DNA of 64,000 nt from Ephemerocybe angulata (Eukaryota > Basidiomycota > Agaricomycetes > Agaricales > Psathyrellaceae). A program made the position numbers and the translations under genes. Shown here piece by piece: positions 10,388 through 22,726 of this stretch (positions are counted from its first letter, which is position 1; every line of letters starts with the position of its first letter). The stretch is taken from positions 1,426,001 to 1,490,000 of the forward strand of contig JAACJK010000164.1 of the NCBI GenBank assembly GCA_013368325.1. The letters run 5' to 3'. The notes below the pieces were generated by a model. The model worked only from the letters and a program-made list of their open reading frames with translations, ran no database searches and was not told the origin of the DNA.

Positions 10388-12278
10388 ATGCCGGCCCGGG
10401 TCAGCCGCCAGCACATTCTCCCTCCGTCTCCCATGAACGTCCCCAGCGCCCCCATCCCCGCAGATTCAGGAGATGCCGCGACAGATAACAATACCCCGGC
10501 ACCTTACAAGACCCCTCTACCAGTCCTCCAACTGGCCGTTTTATGTGCTGTACGACTTATGGACCCCGTCACTTTCACTCAAATCTTCCCTTACATCAAC
10601 GAGTTCCTCGCCAAACTGCACTTGGTCAAGGACGAGTCACAGATTGGATTCTATAGCGGCGTAGTTGTATGTGTTCTACTTCCTCCCAGATAACAGTTAT
10701 AATTATGTCTAGGAATCCACCTTTGCCTTCTTCCAACTCATCAGCATCTACCACTGGGCCAAGTTGTCTGGTAAGCGAACAAGTCGACTCGATGGGACAC
10801 AAGGCTTACCTTTGATAGAAAAAATCGGAAGGCGGCCTATCGTGATTGGTGGTACATTTGGGCTTGCCTTGGCGACACTGCTCCTCGGTTTTACCTCCTC
10901 TCTATGGGCAATTCTTCTGTCGCGTGCCCTTGGTGAGTGCCGGCGCCTTTTACTGATTCCAAGGCGCCAATCAGCTCATTTCCCGCCGTAGCCGGACTAT
11001 GTTCTGGCATTGCCGCTGTGCTACATTCTGTGCTCGGAGAATTGACAGACTCTACAAACCAGCACATCGCTTTCCCCCTATATGGTCTATTTTGGCCGTT
11101 AGGTAGCATCTTGGGGTGGGTCCTTCGGTTCCCGTGTGTGTGTCCTTGGCTCAGATTCAATAGTCCTATTATTGGAGGCTCACTTGCAAACCCCGCCGAA
11201 AAATACCCTGATGTATTCGATTACTCGCTCTTCAGGACGTACCCTTACCTCCTACCATGTCTCACTACGGGTTTACTCGCGTTCGTCACTGCAGTAGTGG
11301 CAACTATATTTCTCACAGAGGTCGGTCATTGTTCATCCCTTCGGATAACACCTTTCTGACTCACGATAGACCCATCCCAGCAAACAACCCTCCATAAACA
11401 CCTCGGGAGCTGAACATATCTCAAGCCACAGGTCCTTGAACTTCATGTCCGTCCCAGAGCAGAGCCAGCTCACAATCCTGCAACTGCTTTCAATCCCTAT
11501 CATACGGGCTTTGAGCGTATCTGGTGCTTCTCTCTGCTTTACTGCTACTGCTTTTGACTCGGTCTTCGTGCTCTTCTGTTACACTTCCATCCCAGAAGGA
11601 GGTCTTGACTTCAACGTGAGTCCCCATTCCTCGCTCTCGAAGCCCTGTTATAAAATCAAAGATAGACGTCTACCATCGGATACGCCCTCGCCATAGCTGG
11701 AACCAGCTCAATCGCTATTCAAACACTGATCCTACCCAGCCTTCTGAGGCATTTCGGCCATGCCCACCTCTACAACTTCTGCATGTCCATGTGGCCAATA
11801 GCATACATACTTATGCCGTTCTTGAACCTCTTCGCCTACGAGCCCGTTCAGTTGTGGATCGCCATCACTGTCTTGCTTTCCGTCTCTCGTGTCGCCTGTC
11901 TTGCCTACTCGTGGGTTATATTCTGTTCTGAATTTTACCACGGAAATGTATAAGCTGATATAATTTAAACAGGGTGAGCATGGTCCTAGTGAAGGAGAAC
12001 GCCCCATCACCTTATGCTCTCGGACAATCCAATGGCCTTGTTATGTTTGCAATGTGTGCTTCGAGAGCGGTTGCACCTGCTTTCGTCAGGTCCGGATTAT
12101 TCCATCCTGGCACTGGTTCTCGCTGACTGCCCTTTGCAGCACCATGTTCGTTTTTTCTATCAAAAACAATATACTTGGAGGGTACATGTGGACAGCAGTG
12201 ATGTTTTTCATATCCCTCCTGGGCTGTAGCCTTTCTCGAAGCATTGCGCACCCCGAACGACAAATCCAGCTACGATAG
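10388..12278 (+). CDS. Major facilitator superfamily transporter (ZIFL/multidrug-type)
   Basis: A multi-exon membrane transporter. The first exon encodes a Pro-rich cytoplasmic tail then helix 1 (LPVLQLAVLCAVRLMDPVTF). KIGRRPIVIGGTFGLALATL carries the MFS signature basic loop between helices 2 and 3. Further helices include AGLCSGIAAVLHSVLGEL, YPYLLPCLTTGLLAFVTAVV, ALSVSGASLCFTATAFDSVF, GYALAIAGTSSIAIQTLILP and NGLVMFAMCASRAVAPAFV. The last intron joins AG|C to give STMFVFSIKNN and the final helix, with stop at 12276-12278. The layout resembles fungal and plant ZIFL-like proton-coupled exporters of metals, chelators or drugs; the substrate cannot be told. The start could also be the ATG at 10433. 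Confidence 0.85.
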
Positions 12279-12470
12279 AAGACCCGCAGCGCCTTAGACC
12301 TCTTTTTCAACAGCTTCTTCTCTATGTAACATCATGCTTATCGTATACTATTGCCTGCCTAATAGCACATTCTTATATCCCCTATATCTACGAATAGAAC
12401 CTGTATAATGACCATTGCCTCTTCTTTGCCGTACCATTACACTCGAGCCGTTTGCGGCGTTTCTATCTTG

Positions 12471-14384
12471 CTACATCTGATCCCATAGAAGGTCAGAAAG
12501 GGACACCTTAACCTCCTTCGACAGTACCAAAGCCAAATCATACGAAATGGCACACTTGAACATGGGAGGCCCATCTATCACCTCCGGTTTTGTCGTACGA
12601 TGCATCAATCGACTTGAGGTTAGCTCCTGGATCTGAAAGCACAGAAGGAAAGAAGCACAATTTAGCGCAAAAGTATCTGTGAATGGGCAGGAGGTGCTTA
12701 CCGCTGCGTAAATCGAGACCCGGCTGGTCTCCATATCGGTGGATTCTCCGGCTATCGAGAGTTCTGGAGCGGGCAATCTGCTTTCCACATCGTGCTCTTC
12801 CAACAGCGCCCCGAGAATAGCAATAAGCCTGTCCAGCGGGAACGGCGACGGACCAAGGAGGCGCTGCGGTACCTGTCAAGCCGCCACCACTATCAGCGGA
12901 AGGTAGAAGGGCCACGACATGCGTTCATACCTTCGTCACACCACCCTTCGGCTTCACGGTCGCCTGCGCCCTCCTCCTCTTCCTCTTTTTGTCGTCCAAC
13001 CCACGCCCAAACATACGCAAATCCGACTTTGCCGGGTTCGTCGAAGCAAGGAAAGACGCTATTAGAATGAATTTGGAAACCCGTGGCAGGTGGCCCAAGA
13101 GCGACCCGGTACCGAGCATCGAATCTGGCTCCACAGTCCCAATCTTAGCTTCCGCCCGACTCCTGGACAAGAGGTCGGCCGGCGGTTGGTTTACCTTCGC
13201 CCAGTCCGATGCATTCGTGAGGCGCGGGTAGAGAGTCTCGAGGGCTTGACTAAGAGAAGCACCAAAAAGGCGCGTCAACCGGAGTCGGGTGTCTTCTGAA
13301 GGGGGTTCTATATCTTCGAACTCGCCTTCGCCATCGGTTTCTGCCTCGATTTCCTTCTGCCTTGCATGGTGTTCGTCGCGGAGGGGTTTGATGAACCCCG
13401 GCCACCGGGCAGCTGCAATATATTGCAGTTCGTGTGGGTCGTGGGTATGCATATGACAAACGTCGCACACCATAGAGATGAAATGCGAGTAAAGCATTTG
13501 AAGCGCTGGGTGATATACTTCCGGATCTTCAGCAGAAAGGGCAGGGTATCGGCTCGCTATAATGTTCACAGTGTCTGTCGAGCATACTAAACCTTCGGAC
13601 ACGCATTAATGCTTAAAATTACTCACTTTCTTTTGATAAAGGAGGCACGTCAATAAAATAAGGATCCGGGGCCGCACCCAGGGGAGGCTTGACACTGTCC
13701 CATCCAACTTCTGACGCGAAGATAACACACAAGTCAAGGCGTGCCTGAACAAACGTCTGAGCAACAAAATACCCTGAGATTGCAAGTAGAACACACCAGT
13801 TCTTGAAGCCTCGCCAGCGGAACTAGAAGCTCGGGCATTGTGTCCTTCAGCCTCTCCGCTCGCTCGACAACCAATACAAGCCTCACACCATCGAACAGGT
13901 CTCCCTTTGTCTTCCCCTTCGCATTCTTGTTCCCATCCATGAATTTAGAAGAGGTATCTTGAGCACACAGATGGGCATGAGCGGCTCGGAGACCTTGAAG
14001 AAACGCGTCAACATTCTCGTTCCACCGAAAGTCACCCTCCCGATCCCCGCTCCAGTTCGGACAACCGTCATCCCAACCAGGTTCGTGGCCTACCAGGCTA
14101 TGGATAAGAGATTCGAAAAGAAGTCTCGGAGAGTAAGAGCGTATCGCATCTACATGACCGACACATATCCTCGTTGTTGGGGAACGCGACGAAGGTCCTG
14201 GTTCCGAAGGCAAGCTGGACAAGGTGTTGCCGAGGACATTTGCCGTCACTTTGGAGGTTTGAGCATCATGCACATAGATGAATGGAGGTGGTCCATAGGA
14301 GATGAGAGTCGAGAGCTCGACCACTACATCTTCATAGCCTGGGGCGAAGTTCGAGTGCTCAGTAGATGGTGGTAAGGAAGCCAT
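12471..14384 (-). CDS. ORC5: Origin recognition complex subunit 5
   Basis: A subunit of the complex that marks replication origins and loads MCM. The N-terminal AAA+ region starts MASLPPSTEHSNFAPGYEDV and has PPFIYVHDAQTSKVTANVL where the Walker A loop should be. The Lys remains but the Gly framework is lost. LVLVVERAERL is the Walker B-like strand. After introns come CVIFASEVGWDSVKPPLGAA and the diagnostic C-terminal half: VSKFILIASFLASTNPAKSD, LRMFGRGLDDKKRKRRRA, VPQRLLGPSPFPLDRLIAIL, LHR-type HRTTKPEVIDGPPMFKC, and the end SLSDLLWDQM with stop at 12471. These segments are strongly conserved in fungal Orc5. Same strand as the acyl-CoA synthetase gene whose stop lies 280 bp upstream. Confidence 0.93.
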
Positions 14385-14664
14385 TCATGGTGGGAATAAA
14401 CACGCGACGCGCCTCCACGCGTTTTGAAGAATTCCGGGAGCTGCCCAATTTAGCCAGAGGCTTAACCATTGCTCCCTCAGTCTACTGTAAGTCGACAATC
14501 CACCCCGTTCGTTGACAAAGTGGTACGGGGTATATATCGATTATTATTCCTATTGTACGCCGACAATCCGAGGGAAAATATACTAAAAAATAGGCTGTGT
14601 GTGATATGGGATCTTCTTCATATCCATGTGCCAGATCCACGAGACGTTGTTCAACAAGCCCGCC

Positions 14665-17274
14665 TTACAGCTTGTTGACTTTGCCAGACGTGGGTTCGCC
14701 TAGAGCGTAGAGTGCATCAATCTCGGTTTGGAACTTCTTGTAAGCATCCTTGCGACGGAGTTTCATGGTGGGGGTGAGCGTGTTGTCCTCAATGGTGAAC
14801 GGGCTGGTGCTGATGTGGAGACGCTTCACCATCTCAAAGCTGATATGGCCAGGTTAGCATGATTCGACCGATATAATTAGCGTGACCACGTACCCCTTCA
14901 AACCATTGCGCTTAGCCTCCTTGGTGAGAATGGCAAGAACGTGCTGCACCACCTTGGGATCGTTGCAGGCAGCAGACAGAGCGGCGTCGTCCGTGGGCAA
15001 GACCTTCTGGCCAGTTAGGCTGGTAGCAATACTGGCGAAGATGTCGGGATTGGGGACGAGAACGGCGACCAAGTACGACTGCAATCCATCACCGTGAACG
15101 AAGATCTGGAGAGAAATGGGGACACTGCCGTAGATGTTCTCGATTTTCTCGAGGGCCACATATTCACCCTGAGCGAGCTTCATGATGTTCTTGACGCGGT
15201 CGATAATTTTGATACGGCCGGCACCGTCAATCTCGGCGACATCGCCAGTATGGAACCAACCTTCTTCGTCGATCGAATCTTTCGTGTTCTTCTCATCCTT
15301 GTAGTAGTAAGGGAAGACATTGGCGCCACGGATGCAAAGCTCGCCCCGAGGGTTTGGCTGGTCCTCAGCAGTGTAACCCATGGCAGGCACATCGACGGTC
15401 TTGACCTCATTGGCAGGGACTGGCGGGCCGACTGTGCCACTGCCAGTAGGATCGTTCGGCCAAGACTTGGAGCAGGTAGCGGCTGTCTCAGTCAGGCCGT
15501 ATCCCTCGACCACTTCGCAGGCGAAAGCGATCTTCAGGAAGTCCATCACGTCTGGGGTGATAGGAGCTGACCCAGAGACGACGAGGCAAACTTGGCCACC
15601 GAGTACTGATTGAATCTACTTAGGACACATGAGGCTGGACTCTGACGCAAAAGCTCATTTTTCACGTACCTTGCGGAACACAAGGCGATCCCATAGAGCG
15701 TGAGTGGGGATACCGGTCGTACGAAGCTTTTCAAGTTTCGTGGCCACAGCCTTCCTGAACAAATTTCCTTTCAATCCTGCGACGTTGCCTCCCATCATAG
15801 CCGACTGGTAAACCCTGTTCAGAACACGAGGAACGGAGGGGAAGAAATGGGGCTTTAGGATCTGTGCGTCTTCAAGGAGACGGAGAGGATCGCCCGTGAA
15901 GTAGCCGATCCTTCCACCGATAGAGATGGTACAGAGCTCGCAGACACGCTTTCATTTGAATATCAGCGTGGTCCCGAACTAGAAAAGAGGCGCCCATACC
16001 TCGTAAATGTGAGCCAGGGGAAGGTACGACATCAAGATACCGTGGTCCGGCATCGAGTCCAACCCGTAGAGGTTGCTCTGAGTAGCGACGGCCAGGGATT
16101 TGTGGTAAAGAACCACACCTTTCGGGAGGTTGGTAGTTCCCTGGCAATGTGATTAGGAAGGCCTTCACGAATCAAAAACATCATCAACATACCGAAGTGT
16201 AGCAGATGGAAGCAATGGTGTCAGGGGTCGCAGGGATAGAGGGAAGGATGTTAGCCTTTCCAATGGCTTCGACTAGAATTAACGATGAGCTCTGGGTTCA
16301 GTGAAATAGCTCAGGGCAGGTCGTACATTCTTGGAGCGTCTGGAATTGGACCCCTTGAGATTGAGCCCAGTCCTTGAAGGCATCACTCGCTTCAGTTGGG
16401 AGTTCATCGAAAGAGACAATAAGTTTCAAAGAGGGAGTTTGGGGGATGAGCCTCAAGAGGGTCGCAATGTGGTCAGCGCTTGTGAAGATGACGGAAAGGT
16501 TGGAGTGGTTGATGCTGGGGGAAATATCAGCTGCTCCGTCAAGGAAGTTCTCTCAAACTGCCGCACATGTATTCTGTGAACAATTTGATCAGCGCTGGGC
16601 GGGTACATCGTCGCGACATTACTTACCCACAGAGTCCTTCCCAAGGGTATCGTACAAACTAACACTAACTTTGCTATATGTTTGTAGGGCGATGTCAACG
16701 AGTTGCCATTCTGGACAGGGTCGGGTTCAATAGCTGCCCAGAGTGCCACCGAAAAGGAACATACCAGGTCTGTTCGGCGCCCAGATTCCGACTGTATCAA
16801 ACTCCCCGCCACCGAGCTTTCCCTGTTGGAATAAAGAGTGAAGGGCGCTTCCGATATTCTGACGCCTTTTGTCGGCTTCGTTGTAAGAAATCCAAGAGTA
16901 TGCCGGGGCAAATTTCAGGGGGGTCTTCGAGATAGCCTGACGCCATCCAAGGAAATCCTTCTCCTGGCCCAGCTTGAGGCCTTCAAACCAAATCTGGTCG
17001 AGCGTCGCGAGACTGTTCTGGGTATGCTCGTCGATCAGGCCCCATATGCCTTTGGAGCTCAACGTTAGGTGTCGAACGATTTCTGGGCCACAAGAAGCTC
17101 ATACCGTTACGGTAGTGGGCTGTACAGTTTTATGAGCCCGTGAACCGTGACGTGAAGATCTACAGGCGTACCAGATTGACCAGGTTGCTTCGTGCCTGGT
17201 ACAGCAAGGCCCTGCCTGTCGTATGGCTTGCCGGCTGCTGGCCATTGATGAAGCTTGTCACTGCGGGGGGACAT
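14665..17274 (-). CDS. Long-chain fatty-acid-CoA ligase (AMP-forming)
   Basis: Activates fatty acids to acyl-CoA. Spliced reading from the ATG at 17274: MSPRSDKLHQW, AVPGTKQPGQS, then a 15-nt exon (17105-17119) and the next exon giving AHYRNEIVRHL, and LDQIWFEGLKL...DFLGWR. The AMP-binding loop is split by an intron: SICYTS|GTTNLPKGV. Later motifs are LPLAHIYE, VVEGYGLTETAA, RGELCIRGANVFPYYYKD, EEGWFHTGDVAEID and the IDRVKNIMKLAQGEY signature. The protein ends GEPTSGKVNKL; the final NKL resembles a peroxisomal PTS1. The start is supported by the VPGT-x-QPGQ motif typical of fungal Faa proteins. Whether it acts in peroxisomes or at membranes is inferred only from that tail. Confidence 0.92.
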
Positions 17275-17468
17275 GATAATGTTGCGTGTGGCGGAAGAGT
17301 GGGGAAGTATAGGCGGAAGGAATGGTTGGGAACGAGTTCGCGAATGGCCAACGAGGTGGTGAAGTATATCAGTTCCGGCGTAGGGTCAGGACCAGCCGAC
17401 AGCACCCACGTGAAATTCGTCGGGAAGGCCCAAGTAGGCGCACTTGCCAAGTGCTCCACTAGCTGAAA

Positions 17469-17476
17469 TTTATATA
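17469..17476 (-). promoter_or_regulatory. TATA-like box upstream of the acyl-CoA ligase gene
   Basis: Reads TATATAAA on the minus strand, about 195 nt before the ATG at 17274. Motif match only. The 593-bp interval 17275-17867 shows no other feature I can support. Confidence 0.25.
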
Positions 17477-17867
17477 TGATTGCACCACCCTTCGGGCAAC
17501 ACTCGACAAAGCTCGCGCTCAGTTGCCAGCAAAGGACTTGATGTTAGTATGGGCTGAAAGCTAATGCTCCTGATGTTTTTACTTACACCTGCCTCGCATT
17601 TGAAGCAACTGACGCCCGAAGTTCGCCCATATGATAGCCTACCCCGCATGAGTCGGTATCAATACCGCCACGACTGACTACAGCCGAGTGACGTAAGCTT
17701 CCGATAGTGACCCCGCCTCGGACGAGCTCAGTGCATGCTAGAGCATGCCAGTTATAGGGTAAATGTAGTGGAATAAGCGGTATCCAAGAACACGGCCGCG
17801 GTCATAATTATCGTGCAAGGTCATAAAGTGAAATTAGAAGGAGTCCGACCGCTCTTCTATTGATAAT

Positions 17868-18892
17868 TTACGGGGCACTCAACACGATCTAACGACCGGT
17901 CAGAAGCGTGTGGTAAGGAGGAGCGTATAAATCACTCACACTCATGAACTGCTCATAGTTTATCTGCACCCAGCCGTCTCGATCGGTGTCAACCCTACAA
18001 GCGTGATGAAACAATGGCCAATGTGAAGGAAGGTGAACCTACCTCTGGAAGGCCTCGGTCAGGGTCTTCACAGCAACACACGCTCGCACGAAGCGATCGA
18101 AGGTGATTCCGGGCGGAGGTCCATAACCAGATACAGGTTCCGAGGCTAGATGTAGTGAGTGATGGCTGAGGCCTGAGGATAAGGGAGGATCTGTACACAC
18201 CATACTTCGCCTCGATAAGTGCCAGAAGAGGAGGGGAGAGGTTATAACCAAAGCTCCGCAGTGCCTCGGCAAGTTCGCGTCCTTCGATTGAGCCTGATCT
18301 GTCGCGATCGAAATGGCGGAACACATTCTGCCAATCGGAAATATACTTCCACAAGCCAGCAAACTCTAATGCACCAGGGGAGGGTAAGAAGTGAAGGGCA
18401 CAAAGGTCGAGTCACATACCGGTGAAGTTGATCGTTCCGCTACGATCCGTATCCTACATTTGAATGGATCGTCAATGGACACCTCCACCTTGGCCAAAAC
18501 TTGATCTTACGAAAATGCTCATGAGCATCTTGACGGTATCCAAATCGAACTCTGAGCAGAATCCGTCACATTGATGTCATATTCAAGAACCTGGAGTAGC
18601 TCACTGGACCAGTTTCCTGGGTATATAGGTGAGCGTGTGCGCTGGGTATTTGACCAGAACGACACTCACCATTAACAAGAGCTTGCTGCAGCTCTGTTAC
18701 GCTGATCGCGCCTGAGCGATCTGCGTCTACCGCCGTAAAGTACGACCATAGCTGAGGATCGGCGCCTGCAGGAACTTGGGGACCTTGTCGGGCTTGTTGC
18801 TGTTGTTGATAGTAGCCCTGATTTCCATAGGTTGGGGGAGGTGGTGCAGCATACCCTTGGTGGCGGGGTGGTCCATATTGCCCGTAAGACAT
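17868..18892 (-). CDS. PEF1: Penta-EF-hand calcium-binding protein (Pef1/ALG-2 type)
   Basis: The N-terminus MSYGQYGPPRHQGYAAPPPP is followed by a Gln/Tyr/Pro-rich flexible region typical of PEF proteins. EF-hand 1 has the loop DADRSGAISVTELQ and a later hand has DRDRSGSIEGRELAEAL. A further loop reads DTDRDGWVQINYEQF. The second and fourth hands are split by introns. The gene has about seven small exons. The 3' end is best modelled with a short intron after QFMS joining to IVLSAP and a stop at 17868-17870; unspliced, the frame would stop at 17889. PEF proteins dimerise through the fifth hand and couple calcium to membrane or trafficking partners. The exact role here is not known. Confidence 0.87.
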
Positions 18893-21137
18893 CGTAGGCT
18901 CGGATGTTGGCGGTATCAGTGAGAAGAGAGGTTCAACGCAGTGCACGGAGCTCAATCACTGACGCACACTTATTCAGCAAAGGAAACCGCCCGGGCCGTC
19001 CATAATGTCCTTCACACCTTCATGAGGCTCTAATCGGACGGGGTAGGAGGCCAATAGCAGAGCAACAAGTCCAGCTTGACCAACGGTGTGTCTCGCTCTT
19101 CAGTCGAGTATTCAAGACGTTTTTCGACCAAGGCCAGTGACGTTAATTAGCCCACTCGGGGTGGCGCTGAATCTCGCCATCAGGGTGGTAAGTAGGATTC
19201 GACAACACAACCGATGGGGATAGGTCACTCCCTCCGATTCTCCTTGACTTCCGATTTTGGCTCAGAGGTGAAGCACCGAAATTGACCGAATCGTCGATTT
19301 TTGTTGGTGTGGAGTCTTCTCAATAGAGCTCGCGTATCTCGCTTGATGGGTCCATCGGAACGCGTCAAATCTGGAAGGATCGGAATTCAGTTTCGTCCGG
19401 AGTGGTGTGGGACTGTGTGGGACCATGCGAATGAAGTCAGGATGCAGAGGTGAGGCGGAGGCTGGCGGAGGCCGCCTGAGGCAGCGCATGTTGCTCTGAA
19501 GATCATGATGACACGTGCGACCTCATATAGCCAAATCCTGTCGGTCTGGGGAAGACAACGTGAGGTTAACAACGGCATCATGTCAACCGCAAGTTGCACC
19601 CAGGCGATGGAATGATTCCAAGTCTTATGGAGGAAGGGAAAGCAATTTGAAGAAAATAGCCAATGACAGCCAGCGCCTCTTTCCTACTTTAACTTCTTAA
19701 AGTCGCTCGTCCGTATCGGCCGGGCTATGTAGTATGCAGTGGCGTTTAGTGAGGACGAGCTGTGTTCTCGAAGACTAGCTTGGCCAATGACGTGACTGAC
19801 TTTCATCCTGCTTGTGCCAGAGCTCTGAATGTCGAGAAGATATCGAGCACCCATTATCGTCGCAGGGAGCTGGATAAGCCTTCAAAGCAAGAGACTCCGA
19901 GTCCGAAGTTTACTATTCCCCATAGAGCTGGGTATCTGTTGCAGCAATCGGGGGCTTTCAATAAAGCCCATATGCTCCTAACTTCTTCCGTCACTTTTCG
20001 TCCTTCCCATTGACCGGACTCGGATGTCAGTGGCCTTTCCCTCCCGACTTTAGCTTCATTTGATATGTCTGTGAGAGTCGGTCAACGGCCCGGCACATCA
20101 AGACTTGGCAGAGGCACTCTATTGGCTCTGGGCTGGCGTGGGTAAAGGTGAGCTCCTCCGAGCAGCGAATCAGAACGCTCGCGCATCCGCGATGTCGGTG
20201 AACAAGGGTGCGCCAAATTTACTTGAGATCGCGTTGAATAATGAAACCCAGGTTAAGCTTTGGTCATGTTCACATAGCTATACACACTGGCATCTCTAAA
20301 CGAGTTGAACGAGGCAGGATGACGCATCTGAGCATTCTATACATACTTTCATCTCTCAAGAAGATGCCGGTAAACGCATTAGTTTCTGGGGTGTACTGAA
20401 CGCTTACCCGCAGGACGGCGCATTCTGTGAAGGGAAGATAAGAAAGCTCTCTTGAACTTTCTCCAAAACGACAGCCTTGAAATGGTCTTATTGCTCTCGA
20501 AACACCAATCAGTGATATGTTTTCGTTACCTAAAACGGCTAATTTATACGAGCTGAAGCCTGACCGTCTCTTCTGAGCCTTTGCACCCATTGGTTGCTCA
20601 ACATCAGGTTATGATTGGCCTGCGAAGCGACTCCGTAAGATGGGGTACATGCGTATGATCGTTGCATTGATGGGGAAACCCAGCGACATGGCGCGTTCAG
20701 AAATCGACTTGCGGACTATAACTTCTGACCTCAGGCTGGCAAGGTTGAAGAGAGCTTCTCCTTCAGTTCTTATTGAAAAGCAACAAACCAGCAGCACAGA
20801 TGGGGCCAGTTTCTATTAATTGCGCGTGCGGTGATATTCTAGAGTTGGGCTCCTAAGCGAGCGTGAGACAAAACGCCCAAAATGGCTTTCATACCCTGGA
20901 TCGGGTAACAGGTAGCCGGATTTGTACTGAGCTGTTTACCAGTGCTTCCAGGGTCAACAGGACGGGCTAGGAGTTTCTGAGAAGGAAGCTCATCTCTGAA
21001 CCTCAAATTTCTGACCGGTGCTGCACAACCTATCACTTCCCCCATCACGCCGCCTGACTCTGCTTGACTTGGAGGAAAACAAACCCTTTCCACCGAAAGA
21101 ACCGCGTGAATCACTGTGTACAGGGAAAGCCATCAAC
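18893..21137. other. Intergenic, about 2.2 kb, no gene recognised
   Basis: Short frames occur on both strands, but none has conserved motifs, consistent codon use or splice junctions that extend it. It separates the minus-strand penta-EF-hand gene from the plus-strand HAD gene, so it holds both promoters. No transposon ends or long repeats were seen by eye. Confidence 0.45.
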
Positions 21138-22501
21138 ATGCCGACCTGTCCTCCACCCCTTCACTCGCAAGGGCTTCGGTACAAAGCAGTTATATTTGAC
21201 GTACGTCAGCTTCAAGATCTCTCGACCTTTCACATCCAGTACTGACTTAACCACTGCTGTCAACCTGGCGCCTCCTGTGCAATACCAGATTGGCGGTGTT
21301 GTGATGCGCAGCCCGTTTATCGCAATTGCTGCATATGAACGAAAGCAGGCGCTGCCCGTCGACTACATCAACACCTCAATGTGAGTAAGGGGAACCACGC
21401 GCATCATTGCTAATCCCGCTCAAGGACTGACGATCGGCGCTAGCGTCGGCTATGGGTCGCATGGCGCCTGGCAGAAGTTCGAACGAGGCGAAATCGATAT
21501 CAAGAGTTTCTATTCTGCTTTTGGACGCGACCTTTCAGACACAGTGCACGGAAACAAATGGTATTCTCCCGTCGAATCGGTCAATTAAACTGAGGAGCTT
21601 ACCCGCATGGTCCAGTTATAGGAAATACTGCGATAGGAAAGGCATCCGTAAGTTCTGACAACTTTCTTCAAACACCACCGCCGCTTGGAGCGCTAAAAAT
21701 CTGACCGCATGCTGCACACATACAGCATGCCCGCAATTGCCGGGAAAGCTTGAAGTTGATGGCAGAGAAGTACATCGGTCGGCGTTCATGTCGAGGAAGG
21801 TTGATTGACTCTAATTCAGCTTTTTGGCGCCATGATGCGAGCCTCCCAATTGTATGACCCTTTCATGCGGGAAGCCATACTCCGGATCCGAGGTATCGCT
21901 TAAGATTGCAATTCTTCCCTCGGAAGGCGCCACCACTGACTGTCTGCCGTACTTGCAGCGGCGGGGAAGCATCGTGTTATCGCGTTGACAAATAACTTTG
22001 CCAGAGTCGATGTCCCCAAAGAAGAACTCGATTTCCTGGGCTGGAATGAGGGCGTAATACCCAGCCATCTCAGAGATTTGTTTGACGATTTCTGTGATAG
22101 TAGTGCCCTCGGAATGAGGTCAGAACTGGTCATATCTGATGGCTGAAATTCAACTGACGTCCTTCCTCGTCAGAAAACCTGAGCCAGAATTCTATTTAGC
22201 GGCATGCAAAAGGAGTGACATCAGGCCCGCGGATGCCATCTTCCTCGACGATATTGGGCTGTAAGTTCCACTGGTAACAGCATCGAGAGTTCCACTGAAT
22301 CCTGAGGAATCAGGAATTTGAAAGCGGCTAAGCAGCTCGGGATGGATACTATTCGTGAGTCCGCATGCCATACCTCGCCAATAAAATTTGCTCAGGGATG
22401 ACAAAGACGTACGGATTGGCGAAACCTTGGACGCCGTGAAGATACTTGAGAGCAGAATTGGCCTCAATCTGACTGACACTATGTCCGACGCGAAGCTTTG
22501 A
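21138..22501 (+). CDS. HAD-superfamily hydrolase (epoxide hydrolase N-domain/ACAD10-like)
   Basis: About nine short exons. Start MPTCPPPLHSQGLRYKAVIF; HAD motif I is FDIGGVV with the nucleophilic Asp, split by an intron after FD. A cap-type segment follows: GSHGAWQKFERGEIDIKSFY, then LPGKLEVDGRELFGAMMRAS. Motif II is VIALTNNF, motif III has the Lys of GMRKPEPEFYLAAC, and motif IV is AIFLDDIGLNLKAAKQLGM. The end is LNLTDTMSDAKL with stop at 22499-22501. This set matches the subfamily containing the N-terminal phosphatase domain of soluble epoxide hydrolase and ACAD10. The substrate is unknown. The acceptor before VRIGETLDAV is the least certain junction. Confidence 0.88.
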
Positions 22502-22726
22502 GTCCCGGTAATATCAAACGATACCCCAGCTTTCACCCGTAGTAAAATCCCAAATCACCATGTTCTATTGGAGATAGGGACGTGGACATAGGGCTAAGTA
22601 TCCAATGGTATTTGACGGTGTGCTTGACCAAATAGTCGCGGCATGGCTATTGCTTCGCCGTATCCGCCACTTGCCCGGGGTAGCCGTGGTATTCGAGACG
22701 GGGGTGTACGACAACAAGTAAGGGGT

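Noticed and set aside
17160..17459. Alternative acyl-CoA ligase start in a 99-codon frame
   Set aside because: It does not contain the AVPGTKQPGQ motif in frame; the ATG at 17274 in another frame does.
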